From: an uncultured Chitinophagaceae bacterium
GTDB taxonomy: Bacteria; Bacteroidota; Bacteroidia; Chitinophagales; Chitinophagaceae
Assembly: GCA_936908745.1 (NCBI GenBank)
Contig: CAKZFX010000011.1
Coordinates: forward strand, 372,001-436,000
Length of the DNA: 64,000 nucleotides
Direction: 5' to 3'
Position numbers and translations under genes: made by a program. Numbering within the stretch: the stretch's first letter is position 1; the number at the start of each line of letters is the position of its first letter. Shown piece by piece: positions 24,376-31,360 of the stretch. The notes under the pieces are model-generated. The model was not told the DNA's origin. It did no database searches and saw only the letters and a list, made by a program, of their open reading frames with translations.

Positions 24376-26165
24376 AAACTGTATTTTCCGTCAGCGATCA
24401 TTTTATCAGCAATCTTTCTTCTTGCTTCTTTGCTGTTGAAAGGTTCTGCCTTGGTAAAGCGTTTCAATCCCATTAATATCATTCTTTGCTCATCACCTTC
24501 TGCAAAGGCGTTGATAGCATCCTTACCCGATTTATTTACTTTATCAGCCGCATCATATAAATAGGTACGCATGATATCTAAATAATATTGACTGGCGGCT
24601 TCGCCTTGTTTGTCGGTCATCTTCATTACCCGCAGCAATACGCTTTCGGCATTGTAAGTAGCAATGGCCATATCTGCAATATTCATCAATACTTCCTGCT
24701 CACTTTCAATCTTCATCATCAGCTTTTGCACGGCTGCACCGGCTGCCAGCAGGATCGCTTTTTTCAGGTTCAGGATCAGCTTTCTTTCTTTGGCAAACGG
24801 CGCTTCGTCTTCTGCACCAAAATCAGGAATGCTCATCAGTTCTTTGGAAACAGCCATGGCCGGGCCCATCAGGTCCAGACGGCCCTGCATCGCTCTTTTC
24901 AATGTCATATCCAGCGTCAGCAGGCGGTTGATCTCGTTCGTTCCTTCGTAAATACGATTGATACGGCTGTCGCGATAAGCTCTTGAAATATTATACTCTG
25001 CGCTGAAACCGTTACCGCCATGTACCTGCACACCTTCATCCACCACATAATCCAGCACTTCACTGCCAAATACTTTCAGCATCGCACATTCGATCGCATA
25101 TTCTTCTGCACCGCCGAGCAGTGATTCGCTTTCCGGTTTGCCTTCGGCTCTCAATGCTTCTTCTTTTTCATCAATCCATTTGGCGGTACGATACAATGCA
25201 GATTCAGCTACGAATACATCAATCGCCATTTGCGCCAACTTATGTTTGATAGCGCCAAAGTTGGAAATCGGCTGTTTGAATTGTTCTCTTGTTTTAGCAT
25301 ACTGAACGGTATCGCTCAATGCTCTTCTTGATCCGCCAAGCGCCGCAGCACATAGTTTTAAACGGCCAATGTTCAGGATATTAAATGCGATCTTATGGCC
25401 TTTGCCAACTTCGCCTAATAAATTCTCCACCGGCACTTTACAATCCTGGAAATACAGCTGAACCGTAGAAGAACCTTTGATACCCATCTTGTGTTCTTCC
25501 GGTCCTTGTGTAAAACCTTCTGTACCTCTATCTACAATAAAGCCGGTGAATTTATCGCCGTCCACTTTTGCAAACACGGTATACACCTGCGCAAAACCCC
25601 CATTGGTGATCCAGCATTTCTGCCCGTTCAGGATATAATATTTGCCGTCATCACTCAGCTTTGCTGTTGTTTTTGCACCGAGGGCATCACTACCGCTGTT
25701 GGGTTCTGTCAGGCCATACGCACCTGCCCATTCTCCCGTGATCAGCTTCGGTATATACTTTTGTTTTTGCGCATCGGTTCCGAAATACAAGATCGGCAAT
25801 GTACCAATGCCGGTATGTGCCGCAATGGCCACAGAAAACGAGTGGCCAGCACCGAGATATTCATTAACGATGGTCGATGTCACAAAATCTTTACCTAATC
25901 CACCATACTCTTCAGGAAAAGAAGTGGCCAGCAATCCTTGTTCGCCTGCTTTGGTCACCAGCGATTTCATCAATCCCGGCTCCAGGTTATCAATGCGATC
26001 AAGGATCGGGAAAACTTCTGCGTCGAGAAACTGGTCGCACATGTCGCGGATCATCAGTTGCTCTTCGCCGAAATCTTCGGGTGTGAATGTTTCAAATGGC
26101 GATGATTCCTTCACCAGCCATTCACCGCCTTTCAATACGGTTTTTGTTTCTGCGGCAGCACTCAT
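24372..26165 (-). CDS. Acyl-CoA dehydrogenase family protein
   Basis: A 597-residue FAD enzyme, longer than the usual 380-residue members because of a helical C-terminal extension, as in VLCAD-like bacterial forms. Motifs include GLTEPNSGSDALGAKTTA (FAD/substrate), WITNGGFA, GGNGFSAEYNISRAYRD and RIYEGTNEINR near the active-site region. It oxidises acyl-CoA to enoyl-CoA, the first step of beta-oxidation, passing electrons to ETF. No other fad gene is adjacent. A word-repeat spacer separates it from marR upstream. Confidence 0.93.
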   Translation of the reverse strand: MSAAAETKTVLKGGEWLVKESSPFETFTPEDFGEEQLMIRDMCDQFLDAEVFPILDRIDNLEPGLMKSLVTKAGEQGLLATSFPEEYGGLGKDFVTSTIVNEYLGAGHSFSVAIAAHTGIGTLPILYFGTDAQKQKYIPKLITGEWAGAYGLTEPNSGSDALGAKTTAKLSDDGKYYILNGQKCWITNGGFAQVYTVFAKVDGDKFTGFIVDRGTEGFTQGPEEHKMGIKGSSTVQLYFQDCKVPVENLLGEVGKGHKIAFNILNIGRLKLCAAALGGSRRALSDTVQYAKTREQFKQPISNFGAIKHKLAQMAIDVFVAESALYRTAKWIDEKEEALRAEGKPESESLLGGAEEYAIECAMLKVFGSEVLDYVVDEGVQVHGGNGFSAEYNISRAYRDSRINRIYEGTNEINRLLTLDMTLKRAMQGRLDLMGPAMAVSKELMSIPDFGAEDEAPFAKERKLILNLKKAILLAAGAAVQKLMMKIESEQEVLMNIADMAIATYNAESVLLRVMKMTDKQGEAASQYYLDIMRTYLYDAADKVNKSGKDAINAFAEGDEQRMILMGLKRFTKAEPFNSKEARRKIADKMIADGKYSF

Positions 26166-26334
26166 GTTATTAAGTTTATAGTTTGTTATTTGTAGTTTAT
26201 AGTTTCGTAAAAGCAGCAGGTTTCTTATTCACTATTGACGATTCACTATTCACGACTCGCTGTTAGCTGCTCGTCTCTCGCTCCACTCCTGATTATTGAC
26301 TCAAGACTCTCGACTCCTGACTCCCGACTAAAGA
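26166..26334. repeat. Word-repeat spacer (TATAGTTT, ATTCAC, GACTC words)
   Basis: The spacer is composed of three successive vocabularies: AGTTTATAGTTT repeated twice, then CACTATTGACGATTCACTATTCACGAC, then GACTC-type words (GACTCAAGACTCTCGACTCC...). Units are 8-12 nt and degenerate. No protein gene or clear promoter box is seen. It lies between two minus-strand genes. Confidence 0.55.
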
Positions 26335-26775
26335 CTATTTAAGGTTGTCGTAAACGATCTGCAACACTTCCTTACACACATCAATCATATCAGCCGGTAC
26401 GGTTTCCAATGCTTCATTCAATGTTTCTTCGGCCAGCGCCATGGACTCTTCCTGTAGCTTTTGTGCTTGTTTGGTCAAAAAGATCAGGTTGATACGGCGG
26501 TCGGTTTCCGAAGCCACCCGTTTCACGAGATTTTGTTTTTCCAGGTTATCTACAAGTCGGGTGATGCTCGGTTTATCGCGAAAAGTGGCGTTACACAATT
26601 CCTGCTGGCTGATCCCTTCCTGTTTCCACAAATGATATAATACACTCCATTGTTCAATGGTCAGGTTCAGGCCAGCGGTGTTGAACTTCTTTTGCAGTCG
26701 CCTGGCTATCGCGGTGGATGCTTTGCCGGTGACAAAGCTGTATAGCTCTCCTTTCTTAAAATGGTTGTTTGGCAT
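26335..26775 (-). CDS. MarR family transcriptional regulator
   Basis: A 146-residue winged-helix protein. LTIEQWSVLYHLWKQEGISQQEL is the first part of the DNA-binding domain, RDKPSITRLVDNLEKQNLVKR is the recognition helix, and ASETDRRINLIFLT is the wing. Terminal helices serve dimerisation. The start at 26775 (MPNNHFKKGELYSF) fits the family length; a longer frame to 26886 runs into the divergent gene. It is divergent from the hydrolase at 26853, and a 20-bp palindrome lies in the shared promoter. Confidence 0.9.
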   Translation of the reverse strand: MPNNHFKKGELYSFVTGKASTAIARRLQKKFNTAGLNLTIEQWSVLYHLWKQEGISQQELCNATFRDKPSITRLVDNLEKQNLVKRVASETDRRINLIFLTKQAQKLQEESMALAEETLNEALETVPADMIDVCKEVLQIVYDNLK

Positions 26776-26796
26776 ATCGTTGTTTATGCAACTATC

Positions 26797-26816
26797 CAAA
26801 AATAATCTTATTTTTG
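26797..26816. promoter_or_regulatory. Divergent -7 boxes forming a 20-bp palindrome, candidate MarR operator
   Basis: CAAAAATA-ATCT-TATTTTTG is a perfect inverted repeat. Its left half, read on the minus strand, is a TATTTTTG -7 box for marR; its right half is a TATTTTTG -7 box for the hydrolase gene. A regulator bound here would block both promoters, fitting MarR autoregulation. Confidence 0.55.
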
Positions 26817-26852
26817 AAACAGGCCAATTTATTTTCGGTAAAATTTTTCGCT

Positions 26853-27671
26853 GTGGAACACCGGCTTTTAGCCTATAAAAACTCAATAATCAGTTACTAC
26901 CGGATCGGCAGCGGCCCGGAGCTGGTGATCTGTTTTCACGGCTATGGCGAGACCGGCGAAGGCTTTTCTTTTTTAGAAAAACCGGCTGGCAACACGCATA
27001 CTTTCCTGGCAATTGATCTGCCGTTTCACGGGCAAACCATTTGGAACGAAGGTTTAAACTTCTCCAATCAGGATCTGTCTAATATTATAGGGCTGTTGCT
27101 GGAAGAAAATCACCAATCACAAACTACCAATTACAAACTCATTGGTTTCAGCCTCGGCGGACGCATCGCTCTATCGCTTTATGAATTACAGCCACAACAG
27201 TTCAGCAAAGTTGTTTTGTTGGCGCCTGATGGTTTGAAAGTAAATTTCTGGTATTGGTTGTCCACACAAACATGGATTGGCAATCGCTTTTTTGCTTTCA
27301 CCATGAAACATCCCGGTTGGTTCTTTGGTTTCCTGCAATTGCTGAATAAACTAAAATTGGTCAACGCCAGCATTTTTAAGTTTGTCAACTTTTATATCGG
27401 CGATCAACAGGCAAGGGAAAACCTCTACAACCGCTGGACGGCGCTGCGGAAGATAAAACCCAACCTTTCCAACATTAAAACAGCTATAAAAAAGAATGGC
27501 AGTTTATTCCGTATTGTCTATGGAAAACACGACCGTATCATTTTATCATCTGTTGGTGAAAAGTTCAGAAACGGTATTGAGAATAATTGTACGATCACCG
27601 TCATTGCTGCCGGTCACCAGGTCTTGCATGAAAAACATGCGGAAGAGATCGTGAAGGCGTTGGAAAGCTAA
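26853..27671 (+). CDS. Alpha/beta hydrolase
   Basis: A 272-residue protein with the full hydrolase layout: ICFHGYGETGEGF for the oxyanion loop, GFSLGGRIAL with the nucleophile Ser, YGKHDRI with an acidic residue and AGHQVLHEKH with the catalytic His. No ATG fits; the GTG at 26853 (EHRLLAYKNS) gives a normal start, while a TTG at 26769 would run through the divergent marR promoter. It is 18 nt before the glycosyltransferase on the same strand and probably under MarR control. The substrate is unknown. Confidence 0.8.
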   Translation: MEHRLLAYKNSIISYYRIGSGPELVICFHGYGETGEGFSFLEKPAGNTHTFLAIDLPFHGQTIWNEGLNFSNQDLSNIIGLLLEENHQSQTTNYKLIGFSLGGRIALSLYELQPQQFSKVVLLAPDGLKVNFWYWLSTQTWIGNRFFAFTMKHPGWFFGFLQLLNKLKLVNASIFKFVNFYIGDQQARENLYNRWTALRKIKPNLSNIKTAIKKNGSLFRIVYGKHDRIILSSVGEKFRNGIENNCTITVIAAGHQVLHEKHAEEIVKALES

Positions 27672-27689
27672 TGCTTAGATTTGCTCCCG

Positions 27690-28817
27690 ATGACAATTCT
27701 ACTGCTCATAGTTATTGTATTATTTGTTCTCTACGCCGCATTAGTTCTCTACTACTGGCGTAGCTGGCAATCAGTTCCTGTAGTTGAGTTATCAAATACG
27801 TCAATGCCGGATTATATAACAACTGTTTCCGTCATCATACCGGCAAGAAATGAACAAGAAAACATCGACGCTTTATTAAAAGCATTGGAACGGCAAACCT
27901 ATCCTTCTTTATTATTGGAGATAATCGTCGTTGACGATCATTCCACAGATAATACAGCGGCGATTGTAAAAACATTTGAAAACGTAACGCTGGTTCAGTT
28001 GCAGGACGACAACCTGAATTCCTATAAAAAGAAAGCCATTGAAAAAGGTATTGCTGCGGCAACCCGCGAGCTGATCATCACCACCGATGCCGATTGCATA
28101 CCGCCAGCAAAATGGATTGAAACGCTGGTGGCTTTTAAAGAAAAGAACAATCCTGTATTTATCGCCGCGCCTGTTTCTATTAACTGCAATTCATCTTTAT
28201 TACAACTATTCCAGTCAATGGATTTTATGGTGTTGCAGGGCATCACCGGCGCGGTTGTCAGCAAACAACAACTGACGATGTGCAACGGCGCTAATTTGGC
28301 CTATACTAAAAAAGCTTTTGAACAAGTCAACGGTTTTGCGGGCATTGATCATATCGCATCGGGCGATGATATGCTGCTGATGTATAAAATTGCCAAGTCC
28401 TTTCCCGGTCGTGTGTATTATCTCAAATCTCCCGAAGCCATTGTTTCCACACAGCCCGCATTGACATGGAAAGCATTTTTCCAGCAGCGCATCCGCTGGG
28501 CGAGTAAGGCCGGCCAGTACAAAGACAAACGCTTTTTTCCTGTTTTGCTATTGGTTTATTTAGTCAATATTTCTTTCTTCTTATTACTGATCGCTGGTTT
28601 TGTAAATAGCGTTCTTTGGCTTTGGCTGCTAATCCTGCTGGTTTTTAAAACCCTTGTCGAGTTCCCTTTATTTATTTCCGTTGCCCGTTTTTTTCATAAA
28701 GAATGGGCGATCCGCCTTTTCCTCTTTTTCCAGCCCCTGCATATTTTTTACACGATCATCTCCGGTTTATTCGGTCAGTTTGGAAAGTATGAATGGAAGG
28801 GACGCAGAGTAAGGTAA
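27690..28817 (+). CDS. Glycosyltransferase family 2, membrane-bound
   Basis: A 375-residue protein with an N-terminal membrane span (ILLLIVIVLFVLYAALVLYYW), a GT-A domain (VSVIIPARNEQENIDALL, VVDDHSTDNTA, TTDADCIPP as the DxD-type metal site) and the QQRIRWASKAG motif seen in processive and lipid-linked GT2 enzymes. Three or four C-terminal spans follow. It would move a nucleotide-sugar residue to a lipid or polysaccharide at the inner membrane. The acceptor is not evident. It follows the hydrolase at 26853 by 18 nt. Confidence 0.88.
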   Translation: MTILLLIVIVLFVLYAALVLYYWRSWQSVPVVELSNTSMPDYITTVSVIIPARNEQENIDALLKALERQTYPSLLLEIIVVDDHSTDNTAAIVKTFENVTLVQLQDDNLNSYKKKAIEKGIAAATRELIITTDADCIPPAKWIETLVAFKEKNNPVFIAAPVSINCNSSLLQLFQSMDFMVLQGITGAVVSKQQLTMCNGANLAYTKKAFEQVNGFAGIDHIASGDDMLLMYKIAKSFPGRVYYLKSPEAIVSTQPALTWKAFFQQRIRWASKAGQYKDKRFFPVLLLVYLVNISFFLLLIAGFVNSVLWLWLLILLVFKTLVEFPLFISVARFFHKEWAIRLFLFFQPLHIFYTIISGLFGQFGKYEWKGRRVR

Positions 28818-29199
28818 TGGGCAATGGACAACAGGCAATTGGCAAATAACCTGTTTACAGTAGCTTATTATATTTTATAAGAAAATGCAATGTGCAATAA
28901 TCAACGGCCCTCACCTTGAGCATTGAACATTGTACATTGATTATTGAATATTCATTCAAAGACCCTTTCTTCCTGATTTTCCAAGATTAAAAGGAAAATG
29001 CTCAATACACAATATTCAATTTTCAACGGCCGCCGCCTTGAGCATTGAATATTGTAAATTGATTGTTGAACATTTATTCAGCCATCATTTTTCCTGATTT
29101 TAGAAAATCAACAGGCAATAAGCAATTTGTACTGATTTGCCCATTGTCTATTGCCTATTGCCCATTGCCTATTGAATATTGAGTCCTATCTTGCCTTTA
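28818..29199. repeat. 382-bp word-repeat spacer with an 80-bp direct repeat
   Basis: The left rim carries GGCAATGGACAACAGGCAATTGGCAAA; the right rim (29138-29175) carries CCCATTGTCTATTGCCTATTGCC, its inverted vocabulary. Inside, a unit of about 80 bp occurs at 28901-28980 and again at 29023-29101: it starts TCAACGGCC, continues CCTTGAGCATTGAA with many ATTG words, and ends TTCCTGATTTT. Between the copies lie ATTCAAT-type inverted words. No open reading frame of note and no clear promoter box is seen. Confidence 0.65.
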
Positions 29200-30285
29200 A
29201 TGAATCAGTCGTTATCATTCCAGCAGGCTGCGTGGAAGCGCTTAAAAAAGAACAAAGGCGCTGTGTTTGGGATGATCGTGATCGGGATAGCGTTTCTGAT
29301 TGCTGTGTTCGCTTATTTTATTGCTCCTGACAATTCACCCAATGCCAACCGGCAGATCGTGGAGATAGATGTAAAAAAGCCGGGCTTCAAACAAGAGTTT
29401 GCATTGATCGAAAAAGAGAACCCGCCGGCACAGCGTGGCTTTTTTTCCAAACTGGTCAACGGGCAGGAAGACCGCTACCAGCATATTCCTGTCAATGGCT
29501 ATGAAATAAAAAGCGACAGCGTTTTACTCCGTCGTTCTATTGATGAAGGCGTGGAAGACACGATGAAATTAGCTGCCGCCTCTTTCTCCGAAAAAAACAT
29601 CAACCAAAAAACATTCCTGCTGGGCACTGATAAGTTTGGCCGTGATATTCTGAGCAGGCTTATCATCGGTACAAGAGTCAGTTTAAGTGTAGGATTGGTC
29701 ACCGTTATCATCTCGCTCAGTATTGGTTTGATACTCGGCTCGCTGGCCGGTTATTTCCGCGGCCGCACCGATGATATCATCATGTGGTTTATCAATGTGA
29801 TCTGGAGCATACCCACCTTGCTGCTGGTATTTGCCATCACGCTGGCACTGGGCAAAGGTTTCTGGCAGGTATTCATCGCCGTAGGGTTAACGATGTGGGT
29901 GAGTGTGGCGAGGCTGGTGCGTGGACAAGTATTAGCCGTCCGTGAACTCGAGTACGTGGAAGCCACCAAAGCCTTAGGCTTTTCTGATTTCAGAACGATT
30001 GTGCGGCATATCTGGCCCAATATCATGGGACCTGTAATGGTGATTGCGGCTTCCAATTTTGCATCAGCGATTGTGATAGAAGCCGGTTTAAGTTTCCTGG
30101 GTATCGGCGTGCAACCTCCGCAACCCAGCTGGGGATTGATGATCAAAGAGAATTACAATTTTATCATCACCAATAATCCCATGCTGGCCCTCACACCGGG
30201 CTTTGCTATCATGTTACTGGTGCTTGCGTTTAACTTATTAGGCAATGGCCTCCGCGATGCGCTGAATGTAAGAGGCAAGTTATGA
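29200..30285 (+). CDS. ABC transporter permease, peptide/nickel (DppC/OppC) type
   Basis: A 361-residue inner-membrane permease. It has an N-terminal span (VFGMIVIGIAFLIAVFAYF), a roughly 100-residue soluble insert and five more spans. The cytoplasmic EAA loop is EYVEATKALGFSDFRTIVRHIWPN, and the C-terminal EAGLSFLGIGVQPPQPSWG is typical of DppC/OppC. Import of short peptides or a related solute is inferred. No partner permease, ATPase or binding protein is nearby, so it must work with subunits encoded elsewhere. Its end overlaps the convergent Lrp gene by 6 nt. Confidence 0.9.
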   Translation: MNQSLSFQQAAWKRLKKNKGAVFGMIVIGIAFLIAVFAYFIAPDNSPNANRQIVEIDVKKPGFKQEFALIEKENPPAQRGFFSKLVNGQEDRYQHIPVNGYEIKSDSVLLRRSIDEGVEDTMKLAAASFSEKNINQKTFLLGTDKFGRDILSRLIIGTRVSLSVGLVTVIISLSIGLILGSLAGYFRGRTDDIIMWFINVIWSIPTLLLVFAITLALGKGFWQVFIAVGLTMWVSVARLVRGQVLAVRELEYVEATKALGFSDFRTIVRHIWPNIMGPVMVIAASNFASAIVIEAGLSFLGIGVQPPQPSWGLMIKENYNFIITNNPMLALTPGFAIMLLVLAFNLLGNGLRDALNVRGKL

Positions 30286-30750
30286 TTGCATCACCCGCAC
30301 ATTCCGGTTAAAGCTTTCTTCCAGCGAGATAAATGTTTCTGTACGTTCAATGCCCTTTATTTTTTGCAACTGGTCGTGCAATACCGAACGAAGCTGGTTA
30401 ATGTCTTTGCAAACGATCTCTGCAAACATGCTGTAGTTTCCCGTTGTATAATTTAAACGCACGATCTCAGGCATCTTCTGCAATTCTTTCGCCACAGCGT
30501 CATACAAGGAACTTTCTTTGAGGTAGATACCGATAAAAGCGATCACATCATAACCCAGTTCCCGGATGTTTACATTCAAACGTGTACCTTTGACCACTCC
30601 TGCTTCCTGCAGTTTCTTAATGCGGACATGGATAGTGCCTCCTGAAACAAATAGTTTCTTCCCGAGATCGGCATAGGAGATCTCTGCATTTTCCATCATG
30701 TGGTGGATGATCTGGAGATCAAGTTTGTCAAGATTCAATTTGGCAGCCAT
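30280..30750 (-). CDS. Lrp/AsnC family transcriptional regulator
   Basis: A 156-residue protein with an N-terminal helix-turn-helix (LDKLDLQIIHHMMENAEISYADLGKKLFVSGGTIHVRIKKL) and a C-terminal RAM ligand-binding/oligomerisation domain (VIAFIGIYLKE, GNYSMFAEIVCKD). Family members sense amino acids and bind as dimers of dimers. The 5' region (30764-30804) carries two TTTGAATATTT copies in AT-rich DNA, suitable as autoregulatory sites. Divergent from the tRNA-like RNA. Confidence 0.92.
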   Translation of the reverse strand: MAAKLNLDKLDLQIIHHMMENAEISYADLGKKLFVSGGTIHVRIKKLQEAGVVKGTRLNVNIRELGYDVIAFIGIYLKESSLYDAVAKELQKMPEIVRLNYTTGNYSMFAEIVCKDINQLRSVLHDQLQKIKGIERTETFISLEESFNRNVRVMQS

Positions 30751-30763
30751 TTTTAAGTCTGTT

Positions 30764-30804
30764 TTTGAATATTTCGATAATAAAAGTCAAATATTTGAAT
30801 ATTT
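30764..30804. promoter_or_regulatory. Twin TTTGAATATTT direct repeats upstream of the Lrp gene
   Basis: TTTGAATATTT occurs at 30764-30774 and 30794-30804, 30 bp apart (about three helical turns, same face). The AT-rich context suits Lrp-type binding. The sites lie between the Lrp start codon and the promoter box of the tRNA-like RNA. Confidence 0.4.
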
Positions 30805-30858
30805 TCTATAATTACAAAATTTTTATTAGAAAATTTGGAACAAAACAACCATTTTGTT

Positions 30859-30866
30859 TATTTTTG
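30859..30866 (+). promoter_or_regulatory. Promoter -7 box (TATTTTTG) of the tRNA-like RNA
   Basis: Exact TAnnTTTG match, with TTTG at 30834-30837 spaced 21 nt upstream, close to the usual -33/-7 arrangement. Initiation near 30873 would leave a 5' leader of about 36 nt before the tRNA-like part. Confidence 0.5.
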
Positions 30867-30908
30867 TATTAACAAAGCCAGTAGAAATACAGGCGGCTCT
30901 TTAAACAC

Positions 30909-31057
30909 TGTGGGGTGATGAAATTTTTGGCAGACATGCCCTCTTGTCTCGGGGGTGGAGGTAATAGGACAAACGTAAGGTAAAGGGTTGACCACTAATG
31001 CTAGCAGTGCCTTATAGCTAACTACTCCGTGGAGGTTCGATCCCTCCCCCTACAGCA
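30909..31057 (+). ncRNA. tRNA-like RNA with a ~75-nt variable region
   Basis: All tRNA arms can be drawn. Acceptor: TGTGGGG (30909-30915) with CCCTACA (31048-31054), 7 bp with one G-U; C30908 and G31055 could add an eighth pair. D-arm: ATG/CAT (30918-30920, 30935-30937) with a loop containing TTGGCAGA, as in tRNA-Leu. Anticodon arm: CCCTC/GGGGG around TTGTCTC, so a GTC triplet (30946-30948) sits at positions 34-36. T-arm: GGAGG-TTCGATC-CCTCC (31031-31047). The 75 nt at 30956-31030 is far longer than the 12-24 nt of type II tRNAs; it closes with GGAG/CTCC and holds inner stems. It is followed by a terminator. Whether it is charged or used in translation is unknown. Confidence 0.72.
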
Positions 31058-31078
31058 ATTTTTCTCATGTGATTTTGT

Positions 31079-31117
31079 GAAAGCCTTTCCGGTCCCGGAA
31101 GGGCTTTCGTCGTTTTA
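31079..31117 (+). terminator. Intrinsic terminator after the tRNA-like RNA
   Basis: GAAAGCCTTTCCG (31079-31091) pairs with CGGAAGGGCTTTC (31096-31108), 13 bp with one G-U, loop GTCC, followed by GTCGTTTTAT. It ends 60 nt after the T-arm and supports the RNA being an independent transcription unit. Confidence 0.8.
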
Positions 31118-31127
31118 TAATGTCCCG

Positions 31128-31310
31128 CTGATCACGCAGATGAATGCAGATTTTTTAATCGTTTTTGCGGTAAAAATATTTCCCACAAACCTGCCTGTCG
31201 CCAGACAGAGACACTAAGATTCACAAAGAAATTATCAATTCTTCCGTTTTAATTGATCTCTCTGCGTAATCTCTGCTTCTCCTATTCTCTGCGGTGAAAA
31301 TTTCACAGGC
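31128..31310. repeat. Word-repeat spacer (CACAAA, CTCTGCG words)
   Basis: Words ATCACGCAGATGAATGCAGAT, CCCACAAAC, GACACTAAGATTCACAAAG and later CTCTGCGTAATCTCTGC and TTCTCTGCGGTGAAAA fill the spacer. CTGTC-gcca-GACAG at 31195-31208 resembles the palindrome at 3936-3951. No protein gene is seen. The vocabulary is that of 3776-4040. Confidence 0.5.
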
Positions 31311-31323
31311 AACGATTCTTATT

Positions 31324-31331
31324 TATTTTTG
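31324..31331 (+). promoter_or_regulatory. Promoter -7 box (TATTTTTG) of the first DUF3078 gene
   Basis: Exact TAnnTTTG match, 29 nt before the ATG at 31361. No convincing -33 TTTG at the standard spacing. Confidence 0.4.
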
Positions 31332-31360
31332 CGTCTTTAAGTAAAAAATCAAACCCACGT

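Noticed and set aside
30909..31057. Reading the RNA as tmRNA, SRP RNA or RNase P RNA
   Set aside because: Too short for tmRNA and without the tmRNA 5' sequence or tag frame; the SRP and RNase P signature sequences are absent.
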